Source: Casp-actino8 sp046091365
GTDB lineage: Bacteria > Actinomycetota > Acidimicrobiia > Acidimicrobiales > Ilumatobacteraceae
Direction of reading: 5' to 3'
DNA length: 28,665 bases
NCBI GenBank assembly: GCA_046091365.1
Contig: JBJTBM010000095.1
Span: 1 to 28,665, forward strand
Shown: positions 6,904 to 15,440 of the stretch, piece by piece
Layout of the letters: each line of letters begins with the position of its first letter
Numbering within the stretch: position 1 is the stretch's first letter
Notes under the pieces: model-generated
The model's input: only the letters and a program-made list of their open reading frames with translations
Database searches by the model: none
Told to the model about the DNA's origin: nothing
Made by a program: the position numbers and the translations under genes

Positions 6904-7785
6904 TCAGCGGGATTCGCGGATGGGTTCGGATTCCTCGAACGCCTTCTCCACGTCGGCCATCGTCAGGGGCTTGCGCACGTACGCCGCCTCGTTCTCCCGC
7001 CGGAACGTAACCACGAAGTTCCGCACGAACATCACACCGATGATGGTCCACAGGAAAATGGAGCCGCCCAACTTCATGATCGCACCGGCCATCTGCTGAT
7101 CGTCGCTGACCGAGACCCCCCACACCCGAATCGGGGTCCCGTAATGCTTGTACACCGTGCCCTCGGCGAACGTCAGCCAACCCGCGGGCACCGTGGCGAC
7201 CACGCTGTTCAGGAACAGATAAATCATCTTGCCCATCGGAGAGATGTGATATTCCTTCAACGGTCCGCACACCGGCAACCACATCAAGATCGACGTCGTC
7301 ACCAACAGCACGTGAACGGAATAGTGCAGTGGCCCGTTGGACACCGAGCGGTTCACGACGGCGGGTACGTGACTCACCATCACGACGACGTTGAAGAGGA
7401 ACGCGGCCCGCACCGGGTGAGCCATGAAATTCAAGACTCGCCGGACCCGGCCTCGACCCACCAGCGCGCGCACGAACCACTCTGGGGTGGCCAACACCAC
7501 GAGCGGTGGCATGAAGTACGTCAGTGCCATGTGCTGAACCATGTGCACGGAATAGAGGTACTCCTCGGCGATGTCGTGCACCGGCCAGTCGGAACCGATC
7601 CACAACACCAGGATTCCGCCGACGAAACAAGCCAACTGACGCCGGGTGACGACCGACTCGCCGGGACCCACCGCTCGCGGCCCGAGGACACGCACGACGT
7701 ACACGTAGGACACCACCAAGAAGGCGACGAGCAACCACACCTCGACGTGGGCTTGGAAACGCCACGGGTCGACCATGGCCGGCAT
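6904..7785 (-). CDS. ctaG: Cytochrome c oxidase assembly protein, CtaG (caa3) family
   Basis: This is a 293-residue polytopic protein with about seven helices. Conserved CtaG-family features are seen: the histidine-rich helix HMVQHMALTYFMPPLVVLATP (about 82-101), HPVRAAFLFN, and histidines in NGPLHYSVH. CtaG (Bacillus caa3-type, unrelated to mitochondrial Cox11) is needed to assemble active oxidase and is thought to help deliver copper. It is the last gene of the ctaC-ctaD-ctaE-subunit IV-ctaG run; its ATG is four bases from the previous stop, with a purine-rich AAGGG upstream. Confidence 0.9.
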   Translation of the reverse strand: MPAMVDPWRFQAHVEVWLLVAFLVVSYVYVVRVLGPRAVGPGESVVTRRQLACFVGGILVLWIGSDWPVHDIAEEYLYSVHMVQHMALTYFMPPLVVLATPEWFVRALVGRGRVRRVLNFMAHPVRAAFLFNVVVMVSHVPAVVNRSVSNGPLHYSVHVLLVTTSILMWLPVCGPLKEYHISPMGKMIYLFLNSVVATVPAGWLTFAEGTVYKHYGTPIRVWGVSVSDDQQMAGAIMKLGGSIFLWTIIGVMFVRNFVVTFRRENEAAYVRKPLTMADVEKAFEESEPIRESR

Positions 7786-7788
7786 TGG

Positions 7789-8124
7789 TCAGCCCTTCTG
7801 TAGGAAGAACTTGAACGTGGACAGTGCCCCGATGTAGACCGCGAGCGCCAGAAACAGGCCGGCGTAAAAGAGGTAGCTGAACAGCTTGTTGTCGAACTTC
7901 AGGTGCATGAAGTACGACACCACCACCACGAACTTCACGGTCATCAACACGAAGAGCGTCGGCATGAACAACGGACCGAAGTCGACGTAGTAGGTGGACA
8001 CCTCGATCGCCGTGAGTGCGGCCAAGATGAGTGCGATGACGACGTACTGCTTGTCGCTCGCTCCGTGATGCTCGTCGGCGTGCCCGGTGACGTGCTCGGC
8101 GCTGGAATCGGTGGCGGTGCTCAT
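7789..8124 (-). CDS. ctaF: Cytochrome c oxidase subunit IV (COX4_pro-like)
   Basis: This is a 111-residue protein with a His-rich hydrophilic N-terminus and three transmembrane helices at about 27-48, 53-75 and 82-102. It matches the prokaryotic subunit IV family; the motif YFMHLKFD after the second helix is typical. The subunit is small and non-catalytic and supports the oxidase core. A strong Shine-Dalgarno (GAGGAG, 6 nt spacer) precedes the ATG. It lies between ctaE and ctaG in the same operon. The symbol is given by position and family; naming varies between groups. Confidence 0.88.
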   Translation of the reverse strand: MSTATDSSAEHVTGHADEHHGASDKQYVVIALILAALTAIEVSTYYVDFGPLFMPTLFVLMTVKFVVVVSYFMHLKFDNKLFSYLFYAGLFLALAVYIGALSTFKFFLQKG

Positions 8125-8134
8125 CGTTCGCTCC

Positions 8135-8749
8135 TCAGGACGGGATCAGGTAGACGAGGGTGAAAATGACGATCCAGACGATGTCGACGAAGTGCCAGTA
8201 GAGGCCGATCAACTCGACGGACTCGGCCTTGCTTCCCGGGATCCGGTTTCGACTGATCATGCCCACCAGCGCCATCAACATGATGATGCCGACCGACACG
8301 TGCACGCCGTGGAAACCCGTGAGGGTGTAGAAGCTCGAACCGAAGAGGCTGGTCGTGAAGCCCAGACCCTCGCGGTAGAAGGCCGTGAACTCGTACACCT
8401 GGCCACCGACGAAAGTCGCCCCGAGGAGCGCGGTGATCGTGAGCCAGAGGTTCGTGTTGCGGTCGTCGTTGCGCTGGGCGGCCGACACCGCCAAAACCAT
8501 CGTGAGCGAACTCATCAACAGGACGAACGAACTCACCGAGGTGAACGGAATGTCGAAGATCTGGTCGGGCTGGGGGCCCGAGTTCACACGGCCCTTGTAG
8601 AGCATGTAGGTCGAGATGAGACCACCGAACAGGAGGCACTCGGAACCGAGGAACATCCACATTCCCAACTTGTTGTTGGACAAGCCGGTGGTCGTCACAT
8701 GGGCACCATGACCGGCGTCATGGCCGTGGGCGATAGCGGTGTCAGCCAA
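8135..8749 (-). CDS. ctaE: Cytochrome c oxidase subunit III
   Basis: This is a 204-residue subunit III with five helices. Signature residues are intact: LGMWMFLGSECLLFGGL at the start, GGQVYEF with its glutamate, TGFHGVHVSVG, and LYWHFVDIVW. The start is best placed at TTG 8749, which overlaps the ctaD stop by eight bases. AAGGAG lies 10 nt upstream, and the protein then starts ADTAIAHGHDAGHG. A longer frame would run back through ctaD in a different register with non-homologous sequence. It is translationally coupled to ctaD. Confidence 0.93.
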   Translation of the reverse strand: MADTAIAHGHDAGHGAHVTTTGLSNNKLGMWMFLGSECLLFGGLISTYMLYKGRVNSGPQPDQIFDIPFTSVSSFVLLMSSLTMVLAVSAAQRNDDRNTNLWLTITALLGATFVGGQVYEFTAFYREGLGFTTSLFGSSFYTLTGFHGVHVSVGIIMLMALVGMISRNRIPGSKAESVELIGLYWHFVDIVWIVIFTLVYLIPS

Positions 8750-10757
8750 GGGGCGCCAACTCCTTCGTGTGGCCGCCACCGTCACCGGGAGCGGGCGGGT
8801 CGAAATCGTCATCGGGTGACGTGGAGGGCTCCATCGCCCAACCGAACATGGTCGACACCACGATGGCCACACCGACCGCCAGGATGACCCGGTTGTAGAT
8901 CAGGCCGTACCCGATGATCGGAAGGGCCAGCGCCAGCAGGATCGGCCAATAGGAACGCGACGGCATGTGGATGTGCTCGTCCGGATGCGCGTTCAATTCG
9001 GACAACACCTCCTCGGCCGTGGCCACCTGCTTGATCTCGTGCGTCTCGGCGTCCTGCGCGTACTTGCGGTGGAAGAACTCGTCGAGGTGGTCGATCGTCG
9101 GAATGGAGTCGAAGTTGTGCTCCTTGGGCGGACTGTCGGTCATCCACTCGAGGGTGCGGGCATCCCACGGATCGAGGGGTGCGATGGCGACCTTCTTCGA
9201 CTTGTGGGTGTACACCACGTTGATGACGAACAACAGGACACCGACCGAGAGGATCAGCGATCCGGTCGACGCGATGCGGTTCCAGAAACCGAGATTGAAG
9301 AATCCGTCTCCGGCGCGGGCCTCGGTCCAGACCTGCATACGACGCGGCTGTCCTTGCAGACCGAGGATGTGCATCGGCCCGAACGTCATGTTCATGCCGA
9401 CCACCATCAACCAGAAGTTCCAACGCCCGATCGATTCGCTCAACTGCCGGCGGAACATCTTCGGCCACCAGTAATAGAACCCGGCAAACAAGCCGAAGAT
9501 CGCACCACCGAACAACACGTAGTGGAAGTGCGCCACGATGTAATACGTGTCGGTCTGCTGAGTGTCGCTCGGCGCGACGGCGTGCGTGACGCCCGAAAGA
9601 CCACCGATGGTGAACTGCACCACGAGGGCGATCGAGAAGAGCATGGGAACCGTGAAGCGCAACTTGCCGCCCCACATGGTCATCACCCAGTTGACGATCT
9701 TCACGCCGGTGGGCACAGCGATGGCCATGGTCGCCATCGAGAACACCGTCACCGACACCGGACCGAGTCCGGACGCAAACATGTGATGAGCCCACACGCC
9801 CCATCCCACGAATCCGATGGCGGCACCGGACATGGCGACGATGGGGTAACCGAACAAGGGCTTCTTCGAGAAGACCGGCAGGATCTCCGACACGATGCCG
9901 AACGACGGAAGGATCAGGATGTACACCTCGGGGTGACCGAAGATCCAGAACAGGTGCTGCCACAACAGAGGGTCCGCGCCGGAGGCCACGTCGAAGAACG
10001 TGGCGTCGAACGAGCGCTGGAACATGAGCAGGAACAACGCCACCGTGATGACCGGAATGGCGAAGAGCAGCAGGAACTGCACGACCAGCACCATCCAGGT
10101 GAAGATCGGCATCCGCATCATCTTCATTCCGGGCGCGCGCATGTTGAGGATCGTCACGATCAGGTTGATCGCACCGGTCAGCGACGCGATACCGGTGATC
10201 TGCAGACCCATCGCCCAGAAGTCGATGCCGCGGCTGGGCGAGAAGAGCGTGCTCGAGTTCGGGGCGTACATGAACCAGCCGCCGTCGGCGGCCCCGCCCA
10301 GGAACCACGAGGTGTTCAAGAAGATGCCGCCGAACAGGAAGCTCCAGAAACCGAACGCGTTGATGCGGGGGAAGGCCACGTCGCGCGCACCGATCTGGAG
10401 GGGCACAAAGTAGTTGGCGAACGCCGCCGCCATCGGCATCACGAAGAGGAACACCATCGTGGTGGCGTGCATGGTGAACATCTGGTTGTACTGATCGGAG
10501 TTGAGCACCTTGCCGTTCGGGGCGATCAACTGCAGACGAATCAAGACGGCTTCCAAGCCTCCGACGATGAAGAAGAAGAACGCGGCGACCCCGTACATGA
10601 TGCCGAGCTTCTTGTGGTCGACCGTGACGAGCCAATCGCGCCACGAGGTGCTCGCCGCCGGACGCTTGAACACGCCGAGAGCCTCGCTCGGCTTCACGCC
10701 GATCGTGGCGCCGCCGGCGACGGCGACTTCCGAGGAGGGACGTTCGATGATGGCCAT
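8742..10757 (-). CDS. ctaD: Cytochrome c oxidase subunit I (A-type, with C-terminal extension)
   Basis: This is a 671-residue catalytic subunit of the aa3-type oxidase, which reduces O2 to water and pumps protons. All cofactor ligands are present: H97 and H412 for haem a, H410 for haem a3, and H275, H324 and H325 for CuB. The cross-linked Tyr (Y279) and Glu (E277) of GHPEVY, the D-channel Asp D126 and the K-channel Lys K353 mark an A-type enzyme. After the 12-helix core, the DPWDARTLEW motif leads to an extra ~100-residue tail with two more helices ending GWAMEP. That tail resembles actinobacterial subunit IV and may be a fusion. A purine-rich GGGAGA site precedes the ATG. It serves as the reference for the degenerate paralogue at 13827-15440. 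Confidence 0.97.
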   Translation of the reverse strand: MAIIERPSSEVAVAGGATIGVKPSEALGVFKRPAASTSWRDWLVTVDHKKLGIMYGVAAFFFFIVGGLEAVLIRLQLIAPNGKVLNSDQYNQMFTMHATTMVFLFVMPMAAAFANYFVPLQIGARDVAFPRINAFGFWSFLFGGIFLNTSWFLGGAADGGWFMYAPNSSTLFSPSRGIDFWAMGLQITGIASLTGAINLIVTILNMRAPGMKMMRMPIFTWMVLVVQFLLLFAIPVITVALFLLMFQRSFDATFFDVASGADPLLWQHLFWIFGHPEVYILILPSFGIVSEILPVFSKKPLFGYPIVAMSGAAIGFVGWGVWAHHMFASGLGPVSVTVFSMATMAIAVPTGVKIVNWVMTMWGGKLRFTVPMLFSIALVVQFTIGGLSGVTHAVAPSDTQQTDTYYIVAHFHYVLFGGAIFGLFAGFYYWWPKMFRRQLSESIGRWNFWLMVVGMNMTFGPMHILGLQGQPRRMQVWTEARAGDGFFNLGFWNRIASTGSLILSVGVLLFVINVVYTHKSKKVAIAPLDPWDARTLEWMTDSPPKEHNFDSIPTIDHLDEFFHRKYAQDAETHEIKQVATAEEVLSELNAHPDEHIHMPSRSYWPILLALALPIIGYGLIYNRVILAVGVAIVVSTMFGWAMEPSTSPDDDFDPPAPGDGGGHTKELAPLG

Positions 10758-10772
10758 TCGAGTGTTCTCCCT

Positions 10773-11993
10773 TTACTTCCGCTCGAGCAGGTAGGCGACG
10801 AGGGCGTTGATCTGATCCTCGGTGAGGCCGAGGGCGGGCATGCCGCGGTACTTACCGCCGGTCTCGGCCAACTTGGTCGGATCGGCGTACATGGGCTTCT
10901 TGGCGGGGGCGTTGCGCAGCCACTCGCGAAGATCCTTCTGGTTGAGACAGTCCTCGCTGACGCCGGCCAGGTACTTCGTACCGAACTCCTCCGGAGAGGC
11001 GTTCCACACGTCGTCGCGGCACTCGGGGGTCAACAGGTCCCACGACGCACCCGCGAAGGTGTTGCGGGTCATGAGGTTGGTCAGGTTCGGCGCCGCACCG
11101 GACACCAGATACTGGTCGGGGGCAGCCACGTTCGGGGTGCCGTCGGCATTCTGCAGACCGTTCACCTGGTGGCAGCGCGCGCACTGCTGCAAGAACAGTT
11201 TCTCGCCCTCGAGCGCCAATGCGTTGTCGGCAGACGGCGATGAATACGCCTCGAGTTGGTTCGCCACCCAGGCGGCGTAATCGGCCTTGGAGAGCACGAC
11301 CGTCTCCATGCGCATGTACGCATGGGAGAGACCGCAGAACTCGGTGCACTGACCGGCATAGATGCCCGGTTGCGAACCCTCGAGACGCAGGAGGTGCACA
11401 CGACCGGGCACGCCGTCCTTCTTGCCGTTCAACTTGGGGATCCAGTACGAATGGATGACATCGCGACTCGTGACCCGCAGCAGGATCTTGGTGTTCTCCG
11501 GGATCACCAACTGGCCCGAGGTCACGATGGGCGACGCGATTCCGAATTCCGATGCGTTGGTGCCGACGGCCGGATAGTCGTACTCCCACCACCACTGTTG
11601 GCCGGTGACGTTGATCGTCATCTCGGTGTCGTCGGTCTTGGCCAGATCGAAGATGGTGCCGACTGTGGGCACCGAAACGCCGACGAGGATCAACACCGGG
11701 ATGACGGTGAGGGTGATCTCGAGGGCCGGCTTGCCGTGCGACTGCTCCGGCATCGCCTGACCACGGTCGCGATAGCGGAACACCGCCCAGCCGACGGCGG
11801 CGAACACGATCAAGCCGACCACGCCGGCGATGTAGAAGATCGGGCGCTGCAGGTTGTCGATCTTCTCCGCGTTGGGTCCGGCCGGCTGCCACGTGTCCTG
11901 GGGTGCGTCCTTGGCGCAACCGGCCAGGAACATCAGGGCGGAAACGGCCACGGTCGACGTCGCGACCCTCGACCAACGACGCGAAGACTTCAT
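10773..11993 (-). CDS. ctaC: Cytochrome c oxidase subunit II with fused cytochrome c domain
   Basis: This is a 406-residue lipoprotein-like subunit. A signal peptide ends in the lipobox LAGC (C26). Two helices (about 50-72 and 92-115) are followed by the CuA cupredoxin domain, with ligands H181, C216, E218, C220, H224 and M227. A C-terminal class I cytochrome c domain carries CARCH (C271, C274, H275) and a likely Met ligand in the GMPALGL segment. It accepts electrons and passes them to CtaD. The ATG at 11993 is preferred because GGAGA lies 5 nt upstream and the signal peptide begins there; an in-frame ATG at 12035 would add 14 residues. About 78 nt separate it from the preceding 7-TM gene. 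Confidence 0.96.
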   Translation of the reverse strand: MKSSRRWSRVATSTVAVSALMFLAGCAKDAPQDTWQPAGPNAEKIDNLQRPIFYIAGVVGLIVFAAVGWAVFRYRDRGQAMPEQSHGKPALEITLTVIPVLILVGVSVPTVGTIFDLAKTDDTEMTINVTGQQWWWEYDYPAVGTNASEFGIASPIVTSGQLVIPENTKILLRVTSRDVIHSYWIPKLNGKKDGVPGRVHLLRLEGSQPGIYAGQCTEFCGLSHAYMRMETVVLSKADYAAWVANQLEAYSSPSADNALALEGEKLFLQQCARCHQVNGLQNADGTPNVAAPDQYLVSGAAPNLTNLMTRNTFAGASWDLLTPECRDDVWNASPEEFGTKYLAGVSEDCLNQKDLREWLRNAPAKKPMYADPTKLAETGGKYRGMPALGLTEDQINALVAYLLERK

Positions 11994-12071
11994 CGTCTCT
12001 CCTGCTCGCTCGTTCACTTTGCTCACGGTACTCATGGGTTCAGATCGTCTCTCTATGGGGGCGGGGGTGAC

Positions 12072-13214
12072 TCACGGCACCTGAATCTCGATCGACGCAC
12101 CCTCCACCCCGGGGACGGTGATCGAGTACGGCTCTTCACTAGCGAACGAGGGCTTGGGGATGACGACCGACACCGCTTGCGTGCCACCTTGGCCGATCAA
12201 CGACGTGCACGCCTCGAGCACGGTGTCCTTGCTGACCCCGCCACCAAGATCCTCGGTGATCATGCCGTACGAGACCACCATGCGGTGTTCGTGATCGTCC
12301 TCGTTGATGAACAGGATGTTCGAGGGGTTCGATCGCTGCAGGGTGATCGCCGTGAGTTCACCGGACCAACCATCCATCTCGGCGAAAAGACGGCCGTCGC
12401 GCAGAATCACGGTGGCGGCCACGCTGCTCTTGGCCGACACGGCCCGCCCGGCGTCCTCGTCGGCCTCCTCGGCCTCCTCGCCGCACGGACGGTGCGCGAA
12501 GTGGTCCTCCTCGGCCGCGACCGTCAGTTCGTGGCGCTCACCATCGATGGCGAGGGCGATTCCTGCTCCGGAGAGAGCCACCAGAACCACGCCGGCCAAC
12601 GCGCCGACCACGCGTCGGCTCGCGCCCCGACGGACGCTGATCGTCGAACCGACGAACAGCACGAGGGCGCCCGCGATCGCGAACACGATCGGACCGGACT
12701 CCTTCGAGAGCGACAACATGATCCGCGAGAACGACAGCACGATCACCGTCAACAGGAGCGCACCACCGACCGGGATCTCGAGCGGATGCACCACCCAGGC
12801 GCGTACCTTTTCGTTGTAGGCGGCGTTCGACGACGCGCGGTCGCTCCAGTTCTTGATCAGCCACTCACCGAGCATCGCGAACAGCAGGCAAATACCCACC
12901 TTGAAGATGCCGGGCGAGCTCACCAGTCCGACCGCCACCATGCCGGCCGAGAACGCCGTGCCGAACGGGAACCAACTGCGACCGACACCGCGCTGGGCCG
13001 CGTTACTCGAAGCGTGCGCCGCGGTCTCGGTCGAGAGCACGTGCCCATCGCGAACGTAGGACGACACCGCACCGAGGAAGAACAACGCGACGGCGAGGAA
13101 CGACAGCGACACGACGCCGAGGACGCCGCCGTCGTTGGCGATGAACCACACGATGGCCGCGACCGCGGTTGCGGTTCCCAGCCCGTAGAGGAGTTTCGAT
13201 CCGGTTGTGATCAT
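12072..13214 (-). CDS. Seven-helix membrane protein with exported beta-rich (cupredoxin-like?) domain
   Basis: This is a 380-residue protein that I do not recognise. About seven helices are visible (near 8-27, 31-53, 84-99, 103-120, 147-168, 174-193 and 202-223). An exported acidic linker follows, with H238, H241 and C244 in HFAHRPC, then a beta-rich domain from about 265. NILFINEDDHEHRMVVSYG (300-317) looks like the first ligand strand of a cupredoxin, and the end PYSITVPGVEGASIEIQVP like its last strands. The Cys-x3-Cys-x3-His CuA set is absent; the only other Cys is C336. It is the third gene after the COX1-like and COX3-like genes (13-nt gap) and precedes ctaC. It may stand in for subunit II in that set. 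Function unknown. Confidence 0.8.
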   Translation of the reverse strand: MITTGSKLLYGLGTATAVAAIVWFIANDGGVLGVVSLSFLAVALFFLGAVSSYVRDGHVLSTETAAHASSNAAQRGVGRSWFPFGTAFSAGMVAVGLVSSPGIFKVGICLLFAMLGEWLIKNWSDRASSNAAYNEKVRAWVVHPLEIPVGGALLLTVIVLSFSRIMLSLSKESGPIVFAIAGALVLFVGSTISVRRGASRRVVGALAGVVLVALSGAGIALAIDGERHELTVAAEEDHFAHRPCGEEAEEADEDAGRAVSAKSSVAATVILRDGRLFAEMDGWSGELTAITLQRSNPSNILFINEDDHEHRMVVSYGMITEDLGGGVSKDTVLEACTSLIGQGGTQAVSVVIPKPSFASEEPYSITVPGVEGASIEIQVP

Positions 13215-13227
13215 GGGTTCTGCCTCG

Positions 13228-13827
13228 TCACTTCTGCACGTACACGACGAACCACACCGCGGTGAACGCCGCCGTGAGGAAGTACCAATAAAGGGCGCTC
13301 GCCGACACGATCTCGATCTCCTTGGACCGACCGCCGAGATACCGGAAGGCCGCGACCGCGGTGTAGACGAGACCGGACACCAGCAACAGCATCATGGTGC
13401 CGGTGACCGCGTAGAACATGCTGTGGAACGCGCCGTCGTTCACCCCGACACCCATTTGGGTCCAGGTGTACACCTGGGCGTTCACGACCATGAGGCCGAA
13501 CAGGATCGTGATGCCGAACGCCAGGCTGGCGTGCGAGCGGTCGTTGCGCTTGGCCGAGTAGACCGCCCACTGGGCCATCACGCAGACGACGCACAGACCG
13601 ATGAGCATCATGTTCGTGGCCACCTCAGGAACGACGACCTTGGCCGGCATCCAGTCCGCGATGAGCCCGCGCTTGGGCGACTCGCGCAACGGTGCGTCCC
13701 CGCGGAACTGCAACCACGTGGCGAGCATCCCGCCGAGCAACGTGGTTCCCGCGGCAGCAGCCAGTGCGGTGGCGACGAACACCTGACGGCGCGCCGGAGC
13801 GGTGGGGGCCGAGGGCAACGAGAGCAT
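13228..13827 (-). CDS. Degenerate cytochrome oxidase subunit III-like protein
   Basis: This is a 199-residue membrane protein with five helices, homologous to CtaE over AKRND...QVYTW...FYAVTG...LYWYFLTAAF. The residues that define subunit III are changed: the Glu of QVYE is Thr, the histidines of TGFHGVH are Met and Leu, and LYWHFVD reads LYWYFLT. ATG 13827 overlaps the COX1-like stop by one base (TGATG), so the two are translationally coupled. Upstream in-frame ATGs would lie inside the COX1-like gene and add non-homologous sequence. Third positions are GC-rich and the frame is intact, so it is not a pseudogene by appearance. It probably packs on the COX1-like protein. Confidence 0.85.
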   Translation of the reverse strand: MLSLPSAPTAPARRQVFVATALAAAAGTTLLGGMLATWLQFRGDAPLRESPKRGLIADWMPAKVVVPEVATNMMLIGLCVVCVMAQWAVYSAKRNDRSHASLAFGITILFGLMVVNAQVYTWTQMGVGVNDGAFHSMFYAVTGTMMLLLVSGLVYTAVAAFRYLGGRSKEIEIVSASALYWYFLTAAFTAVWFVVYVQK

Positions 13828-15440
13828 CAGGCGTCCTTCCCGGTGTTGGACTTGAGGTCGGTGAGCGGAGTTGCCGATCCGACGACCACGAGATCGGAGA
13901 AGTTGTCGACGGGTGGCGGCGATGACGTGGCCCACTCGAGCGTCTGGCCGTCCCACGGATCGTCACCAGCGGACTCACCACCGGTGAAACTCTTGATCGC
14001 CAAGCCCACGAAGGCCATCGTGGTGAGCAACATCAGCGCGAATCCCGCGGTCGTGAGCACGTTCCAGAGGTCTTGCGGACCGCTGTACGAGAATCCGTCG
14101 AGGGCACCGGCGGGCTGATCGGCGAATCCGGCGATCATGTACGGGATCGACCCGAGTGCCGAGGCCAGCAGCGCCAAGAGGGCCAACGGAAGAGCCGCCT
14201 TGTCGGGGATTCGCCGACCCCACAACTTGGGCCCCCAGTAACACAGCGCCCCGAAGGACACCGTTACCACACCAAAGGTGATGGCCACGTAGGTGCCGGC
14301 CTCGAAGATCGAGCCCCGCAGACCGGCATCGTCGATCGACCACAACACGTGCGCGGCCACACCGAGGGCGATCATCAACAAGCCGTGCATGGCGAACACC
14401 AACGGCGCCGCCACCCGGGGCTTGCCGTTCTTGAGGGTGAGCGCGCTCGTGCCGAGCACGCCGAGAACACCGAGCATCGGCACGACGGTCAGCAGACCCC
14501 ACGGCAGGAGGTCGGCGATCTTGTCCCCGAGATTGTCGAGGAACTTCTCGCCCTCCCAGGGCAACGACACCATCGTCTGGGTCACCGTGGCCAACACCGC
14601 CACCGACACCACACCGATGGCCACGTTGGCCGCGCTGCGCTGGGCCAACCGCGTGCGACCCATCACCGGGACGATGTCGAGGATCATGCCGAGTGCCGGA
14701 ATCGCCAACAGGTAGGTGAAGGGTTGCGACATCGCCCAACCGGCCCAACTCGACACGCCGACGTTGCCGCCGAAAGCAGCCCGGGCGTATTTGTGGTCGA
14801 CGTACAGGTAGATCGATGAGCCGACGAACACCGGCAAGGCCAACAACATCGTCACCGCGCCGACGAGTGCCGACCAGGAGAACATCGGCGCCCTCAGCAA
14901 GCCCATGCCGGGAGCGCGGCTGGTGAGAACCGACGTCGCCACCGCCGCGGCGGCCATCATGAGGCCGACCGACATCACGATCGTGCCGAGAAGGTAGAGG
15001 TCGACCATGTCGGACGAACCACCTCCGGGTCCACCGTTGGCGATGATCGAGAAGATCGCCAGACCGAGGCCGGTGAGCCACATCCAGAAGCCGCCTGCGG
15101 CGAGTCGCGGCAGGGCCAACGACCGCGCACCGAGCTGCAACGGCACGATCGCCACGGCGATGCCGAGGAGCAAGGGGGCCACGGCGCCGAAGGTCAACAG
15201 GAGTCGGGCGGCCGCGAGCACCTGAGCCGCCGAATCGACGCCGAGCAGTTGGTAACCCTGGGCGTCGATGCGTTCGAACGCCACCAACACGGCCAACACC
15301 AGGCCACCGAGTAGCCCGACGAGGCCGGTGCCCACGAAGAGACGGCCCACCTGCTTGTGGTCGGCCGACGAGATCCACGCGGCGACCGCGGGGGGTGCCG
15401 ACGTTTCACCGGCGGCGTGGTGCGTATCAATTGTTGTCAT
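13827..15440 (-). CDS. COX1-like protein lacking all haem and CuB ligands
   Basis: This is a 537-residue, 12-helix homologue of CtaD. Homology is clear at SSADHKQVGRL (24-34), VPLQLGAR (99-106), APGMGLLRAPMFSW (176-189), the helix ending DIVPV (255-259), YWGPKLWGRR (401-410) and the tail DDPWDGQTLEW. Aligned by eye to CtaD, every metal ligand is lost: haem a H97 is A78; CuB H275, H324 and H325 are Q239, Q288 and T289; haem a3 H410 is G382 and haem a H412 is Y384. E277 is F241 and D-channel D126 is S107; the active-site Tyr position is kept (Y243). The frame is full length with normal codon use. It cannot be a haem-copper oxidase. It follows ctaB and leads a tight three-gene set. Confidence 0.9.
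   Translation of the reverse strand: MTTIDTHHAAGETSAPPAVAAWISSADHKQVGRLFVGTGLVGLLGGLVLAVLVAFERIDAQGYQLLGVDSAAQVLAAARLLLTFGAVAPLLLGIAVAIVPLQLGARSLALPRLAAGGFWMWLTGLGLAIFSIIANGGPGGGSSDMVDLYLLGTIVMSVGLMMAAAAVATSVLTSRAPGMGLLRAPMFSWSALVGAVTMLLALPVFVGSSIYLYVDHKYARAAFGGNVGVSSWAGWAMSQPFTYLLAIPALGMILDIVPVMGRTRLAQRSAANVAIGVVSVAVLATVTQTMVSLPWEGEKFLDNLGDKIADLLPWGLLTVVPMLGVLGVLGTSALTLKNGKPRVAAPLVFAMHGLLMIALGVAAHVLWSIDDAGLRGSIFEAGTYVAITFGVVTVSFGALCYWGPKLWGRRIPDKAALPLALLALLASALGSIPYMIAGFADQPAGALDGFSYSGPQDLWNVLTTAGFALMLLTTMAFVGLAIKSFTGGESAGDDPWDGQTLEWATSSPPPVDNFSDLVVVGSATPLTDLKSNTGKDA

Noticed and set aside
8750..8872. N-terminal extension of ctaE back to an ATG in ctaD
   Set aside because: It is non-homologous sequence overlapping the CtaD tail; TTG 8749 with AAGGAG upstream gives a normal-length subunit III.
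8967..11243. Very long plus-strand open frame (758 codons) across ctaD and ctaC
   Set aside because: It is antisense to two certain oxidase genes, its product is a low-complexity His/Arg/Asp/Glu-rich string typical of reverse-strand reading of GC-rich codons, and no domain is seen.
11256..13265. Long plus-strand open frame (669 codons) opposite ctaC and the 7-TM gene
   Set aside because: The same shadow effect: Arg/His/Asp-rich product, antisense to genes with real domains.
12072..15440. Pseudogene remnant of a duplicated oxidase operon
   Set aside because: All three frames are full length, tightly coupled and codon-biased like their neighbours. Random decay would not remove exactly the functional residues while keeping helices and the C-terminal motif.
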